64,000 bases of DNA from Aphanomyces cochlioides (taxonomy: Eukaryota > Oomycota > Saprolegniomycetes > Saprolegniales > Verrucalvaceae): positions 868,001 through 932,000 of the forward strand of contig JAHQRK010000014.1 of the NCBI GenBank assembly GCA_019828595.1. Reading direction: 5' to 3'. A model generated the notes under the pieces. It was not told the DNA's origin and did no database searches. It saw nothing but the letters and a program-made list of their open reading frames with translations. Within the stretch, counting starts at the first letter, position 1. Each line of letters starts with the position of its first letter. Made by a program: the position numbers and the translations under genes. Shown one piece after another: positions 46,092 to 57,426 of this stretch.

Positions 46092-48127
46092 CAAACGATT
46101 GTTGTCGTTCAATGGACTACTTAATATATAACGTGATGGACAGGCAAATCCAACTCAACTCGGCACAATCAAGTGATAGTCAGAGTAGAGGAAGGTGCTT
46201 CCTTGCTGTGGTTTGTCGTCAATTCTATCATCTCGAGTCGCCACGAGATGCGCGATTAGTCAAGGCAATTTGGCAATGTGCGGCAAACCTTGACGAGCAG
46301 CCTTGGGAATCGAACTTGCCATGTTGCTTGACAGTATCACGCGATATCAGCGCCCGTAGAAGATCCCAGCGGGGCTTTCCAAGGGAATGAGTTCATGACG
46401 AGCCTTCTCCAAGTAGTCAATCTCACGTCACGCTGTCGATCCAAATCGAATTCACCCCAATCATGGCGACCGTCCATTTCGTCCATCTGCTCATAAAAAA
46501 GAGTCCTCCATTCAAAAAATGCAACCAACACTGCGACTTGTGCTCTCTGTCCATCGGGCTTCGTGGAGAAAGTGTACCTTTCCCACGATGCCTAGGCAGC
46601 AGTGAGCACGATTAACCGAGAATGGCTTCCACGATTCGTGCCAATGCTTTGTGGAATGAAAGAACGTGCTAGATTTGCAAAGGAGAAGTAGTTTGCGTGA
46701 GCACATCGGGAGCGAATTCAAGAGCCATTCAAGTTAAGATGCGCCCATATTGATGCACAAGTGTCCTATGTTTCATCCGGCGCAGAAAGACAGAACGACA
46801 GCTTCCTCTGGTGGCAGAATGCACCTGCAAGCAAGTGGCTCGTTCTACAACAAGGATGCATTCGTCAGAGCCATCTCCATCATGTCACGCTCTTGCAGTA
46901 TTCAAAGAGGTCCACAAACTTCCTTCATGAGTCACAGCTAGCAAAACAAACAGCGCCAAGATCTGGATCCAGGATACGAAACACCAAATGTTAGACAGCA
47001 ACAACTTTGGAGGCTGGAGGATGCAATGGTGCGCACGCACGACATGGATATTTACTAGCACCAGCTATGGAGGCAGGATGCGCCCGCCATCGCGTTTGGC
47101 TGCGGACTCAAAGTCGACGCTACCCTACCTGCATCCTCTGAAACAAGCTGCTTTATCCACTCGAACAGTCATTTTGTTGGCAAACGCTTGAGAAAGTACG
47201 AATTCATGCCATCGCAGAGAGAACAACCGACCACGCATGCATTGGCATCTTTTGAAGATGCTCGACTCGCAAGGTCCTTTGCTTCAAAGTGTAATCCCAT
47301 GCCACTACTGTGTTCGATGCACGACGCATTTCGCGATGCGTTCTGAGTTGCGTTGCTGCTCGCCTGTCCATCCTGGTCGATTGATCTTCGACATATCCGT
47401 CCTCCTATTGAGAGCGACGGTACCATCCCAGCCCATACATGTCGTCGTCCTCGTCGTTGGTACAGGTTACTTCTCCAAGGAATCGCAAGATGACAACAAG
47501 TTACTGCCGCCTGAAGTTGCGGAGCTTGTGAAAATTATTCATCACACTATTTTATGTCGTGGGGAATCTTCCCAGTTGTTCGGTGCTGTTGTTAGCTCAT
47601 CTGATAAAAAACAGTCTATCGCCCTCTCCAAACGTCTCTTCGCTCACTCTATCTGGTCCACCACGACCATTGCAACCATCGTTCCATTCAAACCAACCTG
47701 TCGTTCGCAGTCGTCGCTCTTTACAACGTACGGTCTGTATACCAAAAGCTCATATAACTCACTCCATCATTTTCGAATCTTACACTAATTCAACAATTTC
47801 TTGGATTCTTTGTACATTATTTAGAGTATCTATTACACTATTTCATGTTTTGCATCAATTTGGTTGCTCTATAGTGGGATAATTGGTGTTGGATCGTAAC
47901 TGTAAGAACTCACATACAAACTTCAAATACAAATTTATGTCTCGTTGAAGACTATAACTTTTAAAGTTAAAGTTTATAAGAGACTAAAAAGTTTAAAGTT
48001 AGTCTCTCAGGTTTGAATCGTACAGTAAAGCAACAGGTGAACGTCCTGTCAGCATGGAAAGATGCAGTCGTGTGTATATGACCATCCTCTCTCAACACAC
48101 GACCAGTTTCCAAGGCAGTGAGTGGAT
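46092..48127. other. Intergenic, no gene supported
   Basis: 2 kb with several short open frames lacking family resemblance. A hairpin GAGACTAA...TTAGTCTC lies at about 47980-48006. Confidence 0.5.
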
Positions 48128-49420
48128 ATGAAAAGACAGGCGTCCGTGCCGCTACCCGCGGGATTCTTCCGCAGTCCGTCACTCGCGCAACATCAAGAGC
48201 GCCAACTTATCCGCAGTGGTCTCCAATCCCTCACCGATGTCATCCGCGACTCCCGTCTCGACGGTGCGATTCCATGGACTCTCCAATCGCAGACGAAATC
48301 GCTCCGAGTGTACTCGTCCATACCGAATGCCATGACTGCCACACACACAATCTTTATGTTCACAGCCGAGCTCCGTGCGACTCTGGACGAAGTCTATGCC
48401 GTCATGCGCTTCCAAGAACATGCCGACTTCCAACGGTACTGTACTACCGCTGCGAAAGATATCATCGACTGCGCATCGCTCTACAACCTGGCGCTCCCGA
48501 CACCAGACCACCCGAGAAATTACGTTGGCGTCAAATGGATTGCTGCCGCGTCGGCAAATCCTCTAGGAAAGAAGCGGGACGCTTGCTACGTCGAGTTCCA
48601 AGACGATTTTGAAGTCGACGGCCATCGAGGCTGGGCGCGTGCATTGACATCCGTCGAAGTTGACGCCTGCCCGAACCTTCAATTGAGCCATGGACTTGTT
48701 CGCATGGATATCTTGCGCGCTGGCTTTGTCTTCACGGAGATGGAAACGTCAGGGTTTATCCACATCGCCAACATGTATCACGTCGACTTTGGAGCCCACA
48801 TGCCACCGTGGATGATCGACATGACGATTCGAAAGCGAGCTAAAATCATTGACGGGATCGAGCTCATGCTCGAGCAACAGCGACCTCAACCGATGCTGTC
48901 TCCACGCGCTGCTTGTGGCATTTGCAGTCGCAAGCTTGGCATGCTCGTCAAGCGGTACCATTGTCGGAGATGCGCGATTTCGTTGTGCAAAAACTGCAAG
49001 CATACGTCGCGTCAGGACCGGACGAATATTTGTTCAAGGTGTTTCCTCGAAACGAGCACGGCGGGGAATTACCTCCCCAAGCAAGAAGAGACTTTTGTCG
49101 AGACGACGTCGACTGTCTACTGCTACACGCGACGAGAGAGCGACAGCATCATTCGACAAGATCGGAGCGGCAGTGCTGGCGTTGATTCGAATGGTGGTGG
49201 TGTCGGCGCTGACGACATGACACCCCTCCAAATGTCTATTCGAGGCGGAGGCGGCATCAAACTCTTGGACAGCCCGACTGAGAAACTGCTCGTCTCGCGT
49301 CGACATCGCCCGCCGTCCGTTGCCAGCGACAAAGAGTCTCACCTCGCAGCGCCAACTGTGTGGGACCGATCCCCGCCGCGACAGCACGCCACCGTCCTTT
49401 CCTTGTCCGACCGCACGTAA
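48128..49420 (+). CDS. START-like/FYVE protein, paralogue 6 (intronless)
   Basis: Single exon, 430 residues; ATG 48128 (upstream in-frame codons lack ATG). Start signature VPLPAGFFRSPSL. START-like domain about 1-235; finger about 263-305 with CGIC, CRRC, CKNC and CSRC. The segment KRYHCRRC is the most canonical FYVE core in this cluster. The sequence reads straight through YVEFQDDF, exactly where paralogues 1-5, 7 and 8 have their first intron, so this copy has lost the intron or never gained it. The C-terminal tail is serine and glycine rich. Best candidate in the window for real phosphoinositide binding. Confidence 0.9.
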   Translation: MKRQASVPLPAGFFRSPSLAQHQERQLIRSGLQSLTDVIRDSRLDGAIPWTLQSQTKSLRVYSSIPNAMTATHTIFMFTAELRATLDEVYAVMRFQEHADFQRYCTTAAKDIIDCASLYNLALPTPDHPRNYVGVKWIAAASANPLGKKRDACYVEFQDDFEVDGHRGWARALTSVEVDACPNLQLSHGLVRMDILRAGFVFTEMETSGFIHIANMYHVDFGAHMPPWMIDMTIRKRAKIIDGIELMLEQQRPQPMLSPRAACGICSRKLGMLVKRYHCRRCAISLCKNCKHTSRQDRTNICSRCFLETSTAGNYLPKQEETFVETTSTVYCYTRRESDSIIRQDRSGSAGVDSNGGGVGADDMTPLQMSIRGGGGIKLLDSPTEKLLVSRRHRPPSVASDKESHLAAPTVWDRSPPRQHATVLSLSDRT

Positions 49421-49667
49421 TGGTTCAATGTTCATGTAGTGTCTGTCTGTTGCATTGGGCTTAACGTAACGACGCCGAGTAACGCTCGACTGACCATTGC
49501 TGCGACGCAGTTACAACAACAACCGTAGCGACACTCGGATTTGAAACCCAGGACCGCATCCTTGCAGCTTGAAAGCAAGTGCATTCATGGACAGCACCAG
49601 ACGATCGAGAGCTCTATTGCAACCAGATGGATGCCAAAATATTCGACGAGGAACCCATGATGAACCC
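49421..49667. other. 3' flank of paralogue 6
   Basis: No gene. Ends at the target duplication of the MULE-like element. Confidence 0.5.
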
Positions 49668-50661
49668 TCTCGGTGGGGATTTTTGACAAAAGTGGGGGCT
49701 TTTACGAAAATTTAGACAGAAGTGGGACACGTCTGACAAAAGTGGGGCTTTTGATCCTCTTGCCAGGGAATCTTCCAAATGTGGGGACATTTACATAAAA
49801 TAGTGTTAATAGTGTGGTTGCGCAACGATTTGAAAAATTAGTATGAAATTTGAATTTCATAATACAGTTTTTGCACGACAGTATATTAGTTTTTTTGGGC
49901 AGTTGCACGGCAGGTGTCATGCATTTTCGATTTGTGGGATAAATGTTGAATCTTTAGTATACTTTAATCCATATATCGAGATTTATATTTGGAAAAATCG
50001 AATTTGCACGACGCATGTCGTGCAATAAATGGAAGGTTTTTTATTGGACTAAATAGGTCATTTTAGAATGAATTGGTCCAAAGGAAAAAAGCTCAGTATT
50101 TCTGTTTGATTGCAGCAATAAGGCCATGTTTTGTCTCCTAATTCATTCCTATGCGTTCGAGCTAAGCATGGCAACAAAGCCATGGCGAATGACTCGTATG
50201 TTTTCTTAATTTGCACAACAGAGCGTCCAGGTGACGTGTTTCTTTGAAATGTTGCATGCATGATGTACCAGCAATTCTGTCATGCATTTTTGGCAAACTC
50301 GAGTAGTCGACGAGACCCTCTGATGACGCCACTAGATAGCACAGTAAGAAAGGGCGAAGATCGCTCCAACTTAATGAATTTCAACAGTACCAGCACATGA
50401 TTGTAAGATTGTGTTTATTGTATCCACAATAACATGAGTGATTAGACCTAAGGATGTACACAGCTAGACATCATTTAATCCTTAAAAGAATTGAAACACA
50501 TGAGGCAACCGTTTTCAGCAAGGAAAGGCCTAACGATTGTTTCTTAGAGAAGATTTCTGTTGTGTCGATGTCAACATTCCAGTATGGTAGGATAAAATTG
50601 TTGACACTTTTCACCAATATGAACCTGCACGAAATCCGTCGTGCAAATTCCAAACACAATA

Positions 50662-52671
50662 CTACTCCGTCCGAAAATAAGTGGAAGAGCCGGTGAGCTC
50701 CATGCGGCAATTTGGCGTTTTCCTCGAATAACAAATAATGTGGTAACTATTGATTCTGAGAGGAGACAGTTTTGGTAGTGGCGGTCGCCACTTCACTTTG
50801 TCGATTTGACATGGAGGACCAAGCCACAAGACCAGCTTCAGGACGAGGCAGCAAGCCCAACCTGAGTGATTCGCAGCGTGAAGAGATATTTAGATGCCTC
50901 CTAGAGGTATCAGCAAATGGTAAACTGCCTCCTGGAACAGTAACTCGACTTGCTGATGCTTACAATGTATCAGTACAGTCCATTTACAGGATATGGAATC
51001 GTGGTCGAGAACGCACTACTAGGCTATATGGCAAGGTGACTAGCAGGCGCAAAGGACGTTGTGGGCGAAAATTAATGTATCCTGACCTCCTCGAGCGAAT
51101 AAGGCCAACTACTGCAAAAGACAGAGGCACATTCCGAGACCTTGCTGCAGCGACAGGAATTCCCAAATCAGTACTCTATGACAGATTCAAAGCAGCATAT
51201 TTCAAGAAATATACTCGACCATTGAAGCCACAACTGACCCCAGCAAACTTATACTTCCGTAGAAAGTGGGCTTTGAGCCACATTACTTCAGATTCGAGCG
51301 TCGATAGCATGGACAATTACGTCCATATCGACGAAAAATGGTTTTTCCTCAAAGTCACCAAATGCACATTTTATGGTCTCCCCGACGAAACGCCACCTAC
51401 AAGGCACACCAAAAACAAAAACTTCATTACAAAGGTAGACAACCATATTGATAGATTGATTGAATTTATCTCTAAAGTCATGTTTCTATGTGCCGTCGCC
51501 AAACCTCGTTGGGATAGCAATAAAAGCGAATGGTGGGATGGCAAAATTGGGTGCTAGCCACTGACGCATAAGATTGCCGCTGTCCGATCAAGCCAAAATA
51601 GAGCCAAAGGCACATTGGTCACAGCACCACTGTCTGTGAATCGTGTAGTCTACAAGTCCTTGTTGATTGACAAGGTTATCCCTGCTATAAAGGCTCAATG
51701 GCTCCTTTGTTCTTCCAAGCCAATCAAGTTGCAACAGGACAATGCTGCACCCCACGTTCAAGTTGACGATGTTGGTGTTTTCGAAGCTGGTCACTCTGGA
51801 GGGTTTCGAATAAGTGTTGTTTGCCAACCGCCGAATTCTCCCGATCTCAATGTGCTAGACTTGGGCTTTTTTCGAGCCCTACAAAGCAACCAAATCAAGC
51901 GAGACGCCAACTCAATTGATGATATTATCATGAATGTCACCTCAGCTTGGACAGATATTTCCTACTCTACACTGCTGGCTAACTTTAGAACACTACAACA
52001 AGTCATGATTGAAATTCTCAAATGTCATGGAGCCAACGATAACAAGATTCCCCATATCAACAAGTCCCAACTTGAGCGACAAGGCCGCCTTCCTGAGCAG
52101 CCTGAATGTCCACGTGAGATTCTGACAGCTGCACGCACTTTACTTGACGGCGAGGATGAAGAAGAGCATCAAATCAACGCCGCAAAGGAGTCTGTCGAAT
52201 TGGCCGAAGATCTTGCACTGTGCAATGCGCTTGAGGAGCTTCGTGTTGGCGATGAAGACTTCTTGTGTGATGAATTCGACCAAATGATTGTGGAATCGAC
52301 AAGTGATCCAGTTTTGTAAACAATGAGAATATATGTAATTTGAAAGGTTTTTGTGTTTATGATGACTTGGTATTTCTATGGAAAATGCAGCAGACTCTGC
52401 ACCTTCTTTTGTATATTATATTATGGAGGTTCGAGTCTTTGTGTGCATGCATTACATATTTTGCCGAAAGATTGCAGAGGCGAGCAAGTATCTCATTTGT
52501 TATTGATTTTAGAAGCTTATTATTCTTCATAGAACTATCTAATTGTAAGTTATATTGTATTCTTGATGTTGACATGCTATAATAAAGGTTATTAATTCAA
52601 AAAGGTTGCACCCATTCACTTGACGTAATCATGAATCCACCGGCTCTTCCACTTATTTTCGGACGGAGTAG
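50662..52671 (+). mobile_element. Mariner-like element, complete ends
   Basis: Two 34-bp terminal inverted repeats (50662-50695 and 52638-52671), identical by eye, begin CTACTCCGTCCG and are flanked by TA on both sides (50660-50661, 52672-52673). The terminus resembles plant mariner/Stowaway ends. It encodes one transposase. Confidence 0.95.
50811..52319 (+). pseudogene. Mariner transposase with a single TAG
   Basis: ATG 50811; one frame of 502 codons plus stop, interrupted only by TAG at 51555-51557. N-terminal helix-turn-helix region (VTRLADAYNVSVQSIYRIWNR); catalytic residues in HIDEKWFF, QQDNAAPHV and NSPDLNVLD, giving a plant-type mariner with long D-D spacing. The stop lies where relatives usually have W, so a TGG to TAG change is likely. 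Acidic C-terminus. With intact identical ends, the element could still be moved by another copy's protein. Confidence 0.9.
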
Positions 52672-52739
52672 TACATCAAACTTGCCGGTCATCACGACGC
52701 CCATAGATTGGATGGCGCTGCTTATAGTCGGCTATAAGA

Positions 52740-53100
52740 GTGTATAAGAGTGTCGTAGCATTTGGCATGCAACTTGTGCTCGCAACTGGTAGAATACACC
52801 CATTTTCTTGCAATATCGGCGCAAATATCACAACGTTCTACTTTGTGCACATAGCTTTGGCGCTTGCGCTCAACATCTCGTTTTTTAAGAGCCGCCTTGG
52901 CAGCATCCAGGCGTTTTTAACTTGTGATTACGAGTTTCTTTGCAGATTCGTCTCTGCTGATGCGCTTTCAAATTGCGCGAGCAAGAGAAATCCGAGCGAC
53001 ACTTGGCGCATACGAGTCGTGTTCTTTCCATTTCAGGATGACAATGTGACAAATGTGGGGGCCAGTGAAAACATGCATGAAAGGCCCCACTTCCTGTCAC
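52740..53100 (-). pseudogene. Zinc-finger gene remnant captured in the MULE
   Basis: Minus strand, from about 53030: a cysteine/histidine finger reading VCAKCRSDFSCSRNLKAHQQ, followed after a one-base shift in an A run (about 52916-52920) by a lysine/arginine helix and a RING-like string CDIC ... TSCEHKLHAKC, to a stop at about 52735. Codon quality and the conserved Cys/His spacing suggest it was once coding. It is not a transposase. Origin unknown. Confidence 0.55.
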
Positions 53101-53426
53101 ATAGACCCCACTTTTGTCAGTGGTGTCCACTTCTGTCTAAATTTTCTAAATAGCCCCCACTTTTGTCAAAAGTCCTCTCGGTGGTGCTTACACCCATCGA
53201 GCGAGAGAGCCTGCACACCTGTAGCTTTTGGCTCAACAAATCTCTCATCCGCAGAGCGACCTGGAGCTCGATAGACGGCGCGAATACCACTGGAACCCAT
53301 GTCAAGATCACCGGTGAGAGCAACGCCACACTGGTGTAACAGTTGTCGTCCAGTCGTAACACGCGATATGAGGATACAGGCCAGTGGACCAATCCCGGTC
53401 GGCATTGCAGAATCAACTCTGTCACC

Positions 53427-54596
53427 ATGGCGCCTGGAAAGCTCCCGCTACGGCGTGATTTCTTCCAGTGCCCGCCTCTAGACAACGTCCAGACAACGAC
53501 GCTCATCCAGCATGCCAAGAACGGACTCCACTCAATGGTCGAAATGGCCAGGTTCCAAGGCGGACCCATTACATGGACTCTCGAGTTGGATCGCGATGGT
53601 GTTCAGCAGTACGCTGGCACGGGTGCGCTTGCACCACCGGGTGCTTTGATGTCGCTCTATGTCACCAACGTCAAAGGCACACTAGACGCCGCGGTCGACT
53701 TGATGCGCGTGACCACACAAGACGAATTTGCAGCTTTCTGTGCGAACTACACTGACGATGTTGTCGACTGCGCCACGCTCTACACAGTTGAAGAGAATGT
53801 GCAAGAACCACGAGAGTATGTCGGCGTGAGATGGCAGTGCTATGCGTCGCCAACGAGCTTGATCATGGGCCGCGACTTGTGCGTCGTCGAAGTGCGTCTT
53901 ATAGAGTCGTTTATCCTTGAGTTGATGGAAATATCGTAGGCACAACATGACGTACAGCTCAACCATGGCTTCAAAGGCTGGGCGCGATGCATGCAATCGT
54001 TCGAACTCGATTGCTGCCCCAGTTTGCAAGAGTCGCACCATTTAATTCGAGCGTGGCTGCATTATGGAGGCTTCCTCGTCACCGAGACTCCAACGCCAGG
54101 CGAGCTGCAGATCATCAACATTCAATGCCTCGACCTCAAGGGAAACTTGCCCCAGTTCCTCGTCAAGTTGTCCGCCAAGAGGCAAACGAAAACCTTGCAA
54201 AAGATCCGCGACAACTTCACGAAACCACGCAAGCCGAAACCGGTCGAGTCACTCGCGACACAGAATCCACGCAAAAAATGCATGCTTTGCAAAGTTGGTC
54301 GTCAGCGGTTCTGCTCGACATGCCGGCAGGTTTGTCATGTTGGAGAAGCTTCTTGTTGACCGCAGAGTGCGTAGAGCGTCTGTGTCCACTGCAACAAATA
54401 CTGGAGGATGACAACTGCCGACGGACGCAAAATCCGCGTCTGCTACACGTGTTCGTCCCAGCCGATAGCTTCCATCCCATCCGATGGACCAACGACCCGA
54501 AGTGATATTTCGCTCGATGATTCAGTTATCTCTGAAGGCTCAGACTTGACAGGTTTGCAATTGATTTGGACATGCTTCGGTCACACCGTTGTGTAG
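53427..54596 (+). CDS. START-like/FYVE-related protein, paralogue 7
   Basis: Exons 53427-53891, 53940-54329 and 54375-54596, with introns of 48 and 45 bp; 358 residues. N-terminus KLPLRRDFFQCPPL. START-like domain to about residue 245. The finger (about 269-310) is shortened: CMLC and FCSTC are only a few residues apart, then CVHC and CYTC after the second intron. Zinc binding may persist, but canonical lipid-contact residues are absent. It sits just beyond the right duplication of the MULE-like element. The exon joins are mine, based on splice consensus and reappearance of the CxxC pairs. Confidence 0.85.
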
Positions 54597-55679
54597 TGTC
54601 ATCGATGACGGAACACAGCTTTGATCGTTCTCGCCCATCAAGCCATCGTTTCGACGCCCATGCGTTTGGATTTGAACGGAAGATGGAGCGATTTAGCCGT
54701 CAATGAGGCTGGATACGCCCCCTCTTTCTTCTTTAGCCATAGAGACCCGCAAAAACGAAGAATACTATAATTTAGATAAACGACCTTTCAGCCTTGGCGC
54801 ACGATGGAATATTCAGCTCTCAACAGTGTGATTGCTATCTCAGGACTATGTAGCGGTGGCGAAATGAAGACATGCGCTGTGCTTGAACTCACCAGCATGT
54901 CGTCGTCCATTCACGATGACGGGGGAGTTCGTCGGTTCGAATACGCCCACCCTCATGTCTTTCAATCCACTCTTGGACAATTAAACTTTGGAAAAGATGA
55001 TTACTCTTCATCCTCCATTCATAACGACACTAGAAGAATTCTTCGCCGCTGGAAACTATCCCCCCGGGTTGAATCCCCCCTAGTGGGGGGGGCATTCATG
55101 TTGTCCAAGAGGTAATGAGTGACAAGGAAATTTAATGATAATGGGATGCAGCCTGACACGTGGAGCATCCCAAATGATTCCGACTTGACGTCAGGGATCA
55201 TAAATCCATCCTGCGATCAGCTAAAGTTTGACAACGAGAAGCGACAGGTTGGAGAAAGTCTTGGACTTGTCTTTGTTGCATGAGTGAGTTTAGTAGTGCT
55301 ATAAGTAATCCAGAGTACTATTAATAATAAAGTACATTCATCAACTTTTACAGATTGAAATTAAGGGGGTTACAGTGCAAAGATCACTGTTTTTTTCCAA
55401 TAAAGTGATATTTTTTCTCTGTATTTATACTTGCAATTTGTATTGAACGATTTGAATTTACCTCTCAATGGAAATCACAGAGCAGTTTGCACTGTGGATT
55501 CATTGTCCAATCAAATGCTTATAAAATAGAGAAACCCGCCCAATGATTTATCCCAGCGCTACACAAAGGAAAACGTAGTTGAAAGCTAATCTACCAGGCA
55601 CTCATAACTAAGAAACAGTGTTCAGTGTGACAGAGGAAGGCTAGAATCGCAGTACACTTAAATTAGTTCTCACATCATT
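54597..55679. other. Intergenic, no gene supported
   Basis: 1.1 kb. A CCCCCCTAGTGGGGGGG-type inverted pair is at about 55074-55090. The ORF at 54804-55115 has no family resemblance. Confidence 0.5.
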
Positions 55680-55773
55680 CGAAAGTCGGCACTACCGGAG
55701 TAGAGCCCCACCTAACACTAAATAGTGTTATTCTATGAAGAAAAAACTTAAATTAGTGTAAAATAGTATGCAT

Positions 55774-57124
55774 TTATTGTTCATTGTTACGAATACCTAA
55801 AATAAGACACTTGAAATACATTTTGCCTGAGTGGCTCGTTGGGAAGTACCAACTGCGCCATAGGAATTCGTTCAAGTAGGATTGCAGTAGGGAGCGGTGG
55901 ACTCCACGCACAGACTTAATGAAGTGCTTGATTTGCACCTCCCACAGGCCTTCAATTCGTTGCGTGTGAGCCCCATTGGAGGGGTTCGTTCAAGCCAAGA
56001 CGGTACGACCCTGACACAAGAATGATCCCTCCCGCTTCGTTGGCAATTTCTTCAAGGACTCCTCGTTGGATGCAAACATCTTTGACCCACGCGCGGAAAA
56101 TCCGACGCAAGGCGCCCAAGATGATTGTACGTCGTTGAATGTTCTTTTCTGTCTCGGTGGGAAAGTTCTTGTCCACGTACGCCTGCAGCTTTGCACTCAT
56201 CTCCAAGTCGATCGGCTCTGGCGGCGTCGTTCGAATCGGCTTGTACGCCTGTTCCAGGACGGTCCCGGGCGCTGTCGTCACGTTCTCCTGCTTATCCTGC
56301 CCGGGTTCACAAAATTTTCGGAGTGGTTCACCCACATGTGACCATAATTCATATCCGACAAATTGGGATCATTCGAAAGGTTATACCGACCATTCGCCGA
56401 GACGTATGATCCGAATTTGTCGGACATAATCATAGTCCCAGGGCGGATGTGCTTCTTGATCAAAGCTGTCAGGGTAGGCTTAGTTCGATCTTGAAACGTC
56501 AAAACACCAAACCACTTCTTGGTAGTGCGGTCAACACCGCCAAAAGGCAAGCAATCCGGGTGCTGGGTGCCCCCCCCCTGCTATACTTCGACTTCTTTTT
56601 CAACGAGGTCTCGTCGATCTCAACAACAGATCCGATACCTCATATCTATGATATTTGTAATTATAAATTTTCATAGGATATCGAATTTCACAAAATATCA
56701 AATCTCATGATGATCTTACCTGTATTGTTGTTTTTGACATTTCGTTCGTGCAAACTTGCCGACAGCGCTGAAACCATTCGCTTGCAGTCTTATCGGAGAC
56801 TTCTTGCTCTTCCATCACCGTTGAGATTGACTTTCGGGATGCCCAATCGAACATGATTCGAACCAGTTTTCGCATAGGTAGCTTGGATTTCGAGAAAAAT
56901 GTCCCCGCCTTGACGCTAAGCTCAACGAAGCCGTGGTTCGATGAGCGGCAGCGCCAGCGGGACTTGTCAGGAGACAAGTTCATGCTTTTTGCGCATTTGG
57001 GACAAAGCATTGTTGATTTTAGCAGGCCAACTTTCATGGCCCACTCAATGCATTGCCTCTCATCGCATGTTGCTTTCATCACCACCTCGTAGGAGTAGTC
57101 GGTGAGATCGCTGACGTCGTACAT
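55774..57124 (-). pseudogene. Merlin (IS1595-like) transposase, interrupted
   Basis: Starts at 57124. The zinc-ribbon N-terminus has CPKC and WRCRSSNHGF; a GTAAGA donor near 56717 suggests an intron before the catalytic part. First Asp in VVEIDETSLKKK, second in MIMSDKFGSY, then MWVNHSENFVNP. At that point the 321-bp foreign fragment intervenes, after which GAHTQRIEGLWEVQIKH resumes, with the stop at 55776-55774. A further frameshift sits in the G8 run at about 56571-56578. The exon 1/exon 2 frame relation was not resolved. Cut-and-paste nuclease by family; not functional here. Confidence 0.88.
55987..56307 (-). pseudogene. Poly(A) polymerase N-terminal fragment inserted in Merlin
   Basis: The frame 56335-55952 on minus reads, across the insert, as a piece of the nucleotidyltransferase N-terminus of canonical poly(A) polymerase: PPEPIDLEMSAKLQAYVD, a helix ending in RAWVKDVC, then EEIANEAGG and the conserved GSYRLG motif just before the catalytic aspartates, which are absent. 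The insert carries no intron. AACCC occurs at both junctions (55982-55986 and 56303-56307), like a small target duplication. 321 bp is a multiple of three, but the Merlin frame hits a stop inside it. No polymerase activity is possible. Confidence 0.8.
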
Positions 57125-57426
57125 GACTTTGTAGGACCAATTTAAAGTGGAAATGACTAAAAAGTGTGGGGATCTGCGTTTTTGATTAGGCTTATCTATA
57201 TGTTGTTTTCTTCAAGTTCTTTGTTTGGCGCCTAAATGTGGGGTGTTGCTTCTGTTTTGCCCAAGTCCACTCGTTTTCGCGCGAACTCACTACATGAAGC
57301 GCTTTTAAAATAGTGTTAAAATATCATCATGTTTATTACATTAATTAATGTCTCACTATTTAGTGTTTGGTTTGGGTACACTATTTAGTGTTAGGTGGGG
57401 CTCTACTCCGGTAGTGCCCGAAAGTC

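Larger units (their letters stand above)
49677..53175. mobile_element. Non-autonomous MULE carrying a gene remnant
   Basis: Inverted termini GGATTTTTGACAAAAGTGG (49677) and, in reverse complement at the right end, GGACTTTTGACAAAAGTGG (ending 53175), extending about 70-80 bp with AAAATTTAGACAGAAGTGG in both. A perfect 9-bp duplication TCTCGGTGG is at 49668-49676 and 53176-53184, the Mutator signature. A mariner element is nested at 50662-52671; without it the host element is about 1.5 kb. No MULE transposase inside. A zinc-finger coding remnant lies at its right side. Confidence 0.9.
55688..57418 (-). mobile_element. Merlin-type element with captured host gene fragment
   Basis: Inverted termini beginning GGCACTACCGGAGTAGAGCC (55688) extend about 40 bp and match the right end (ending 57418). 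An 8-bp duplication CGAAAGTC flanks both sides (55680-55687, 57419-57426), as known for Merlin. The transposase is related to bacterial IS1016/IS1595 types. 1731 bp in total, including a 321-bp insertion. Confidence 0.93.

Noticed and set aside
54804..55115. 103-codon plus frame as a small gene
   Set aside because: No recognisable domain, no splice support and low-complexity C/G runs at its end.
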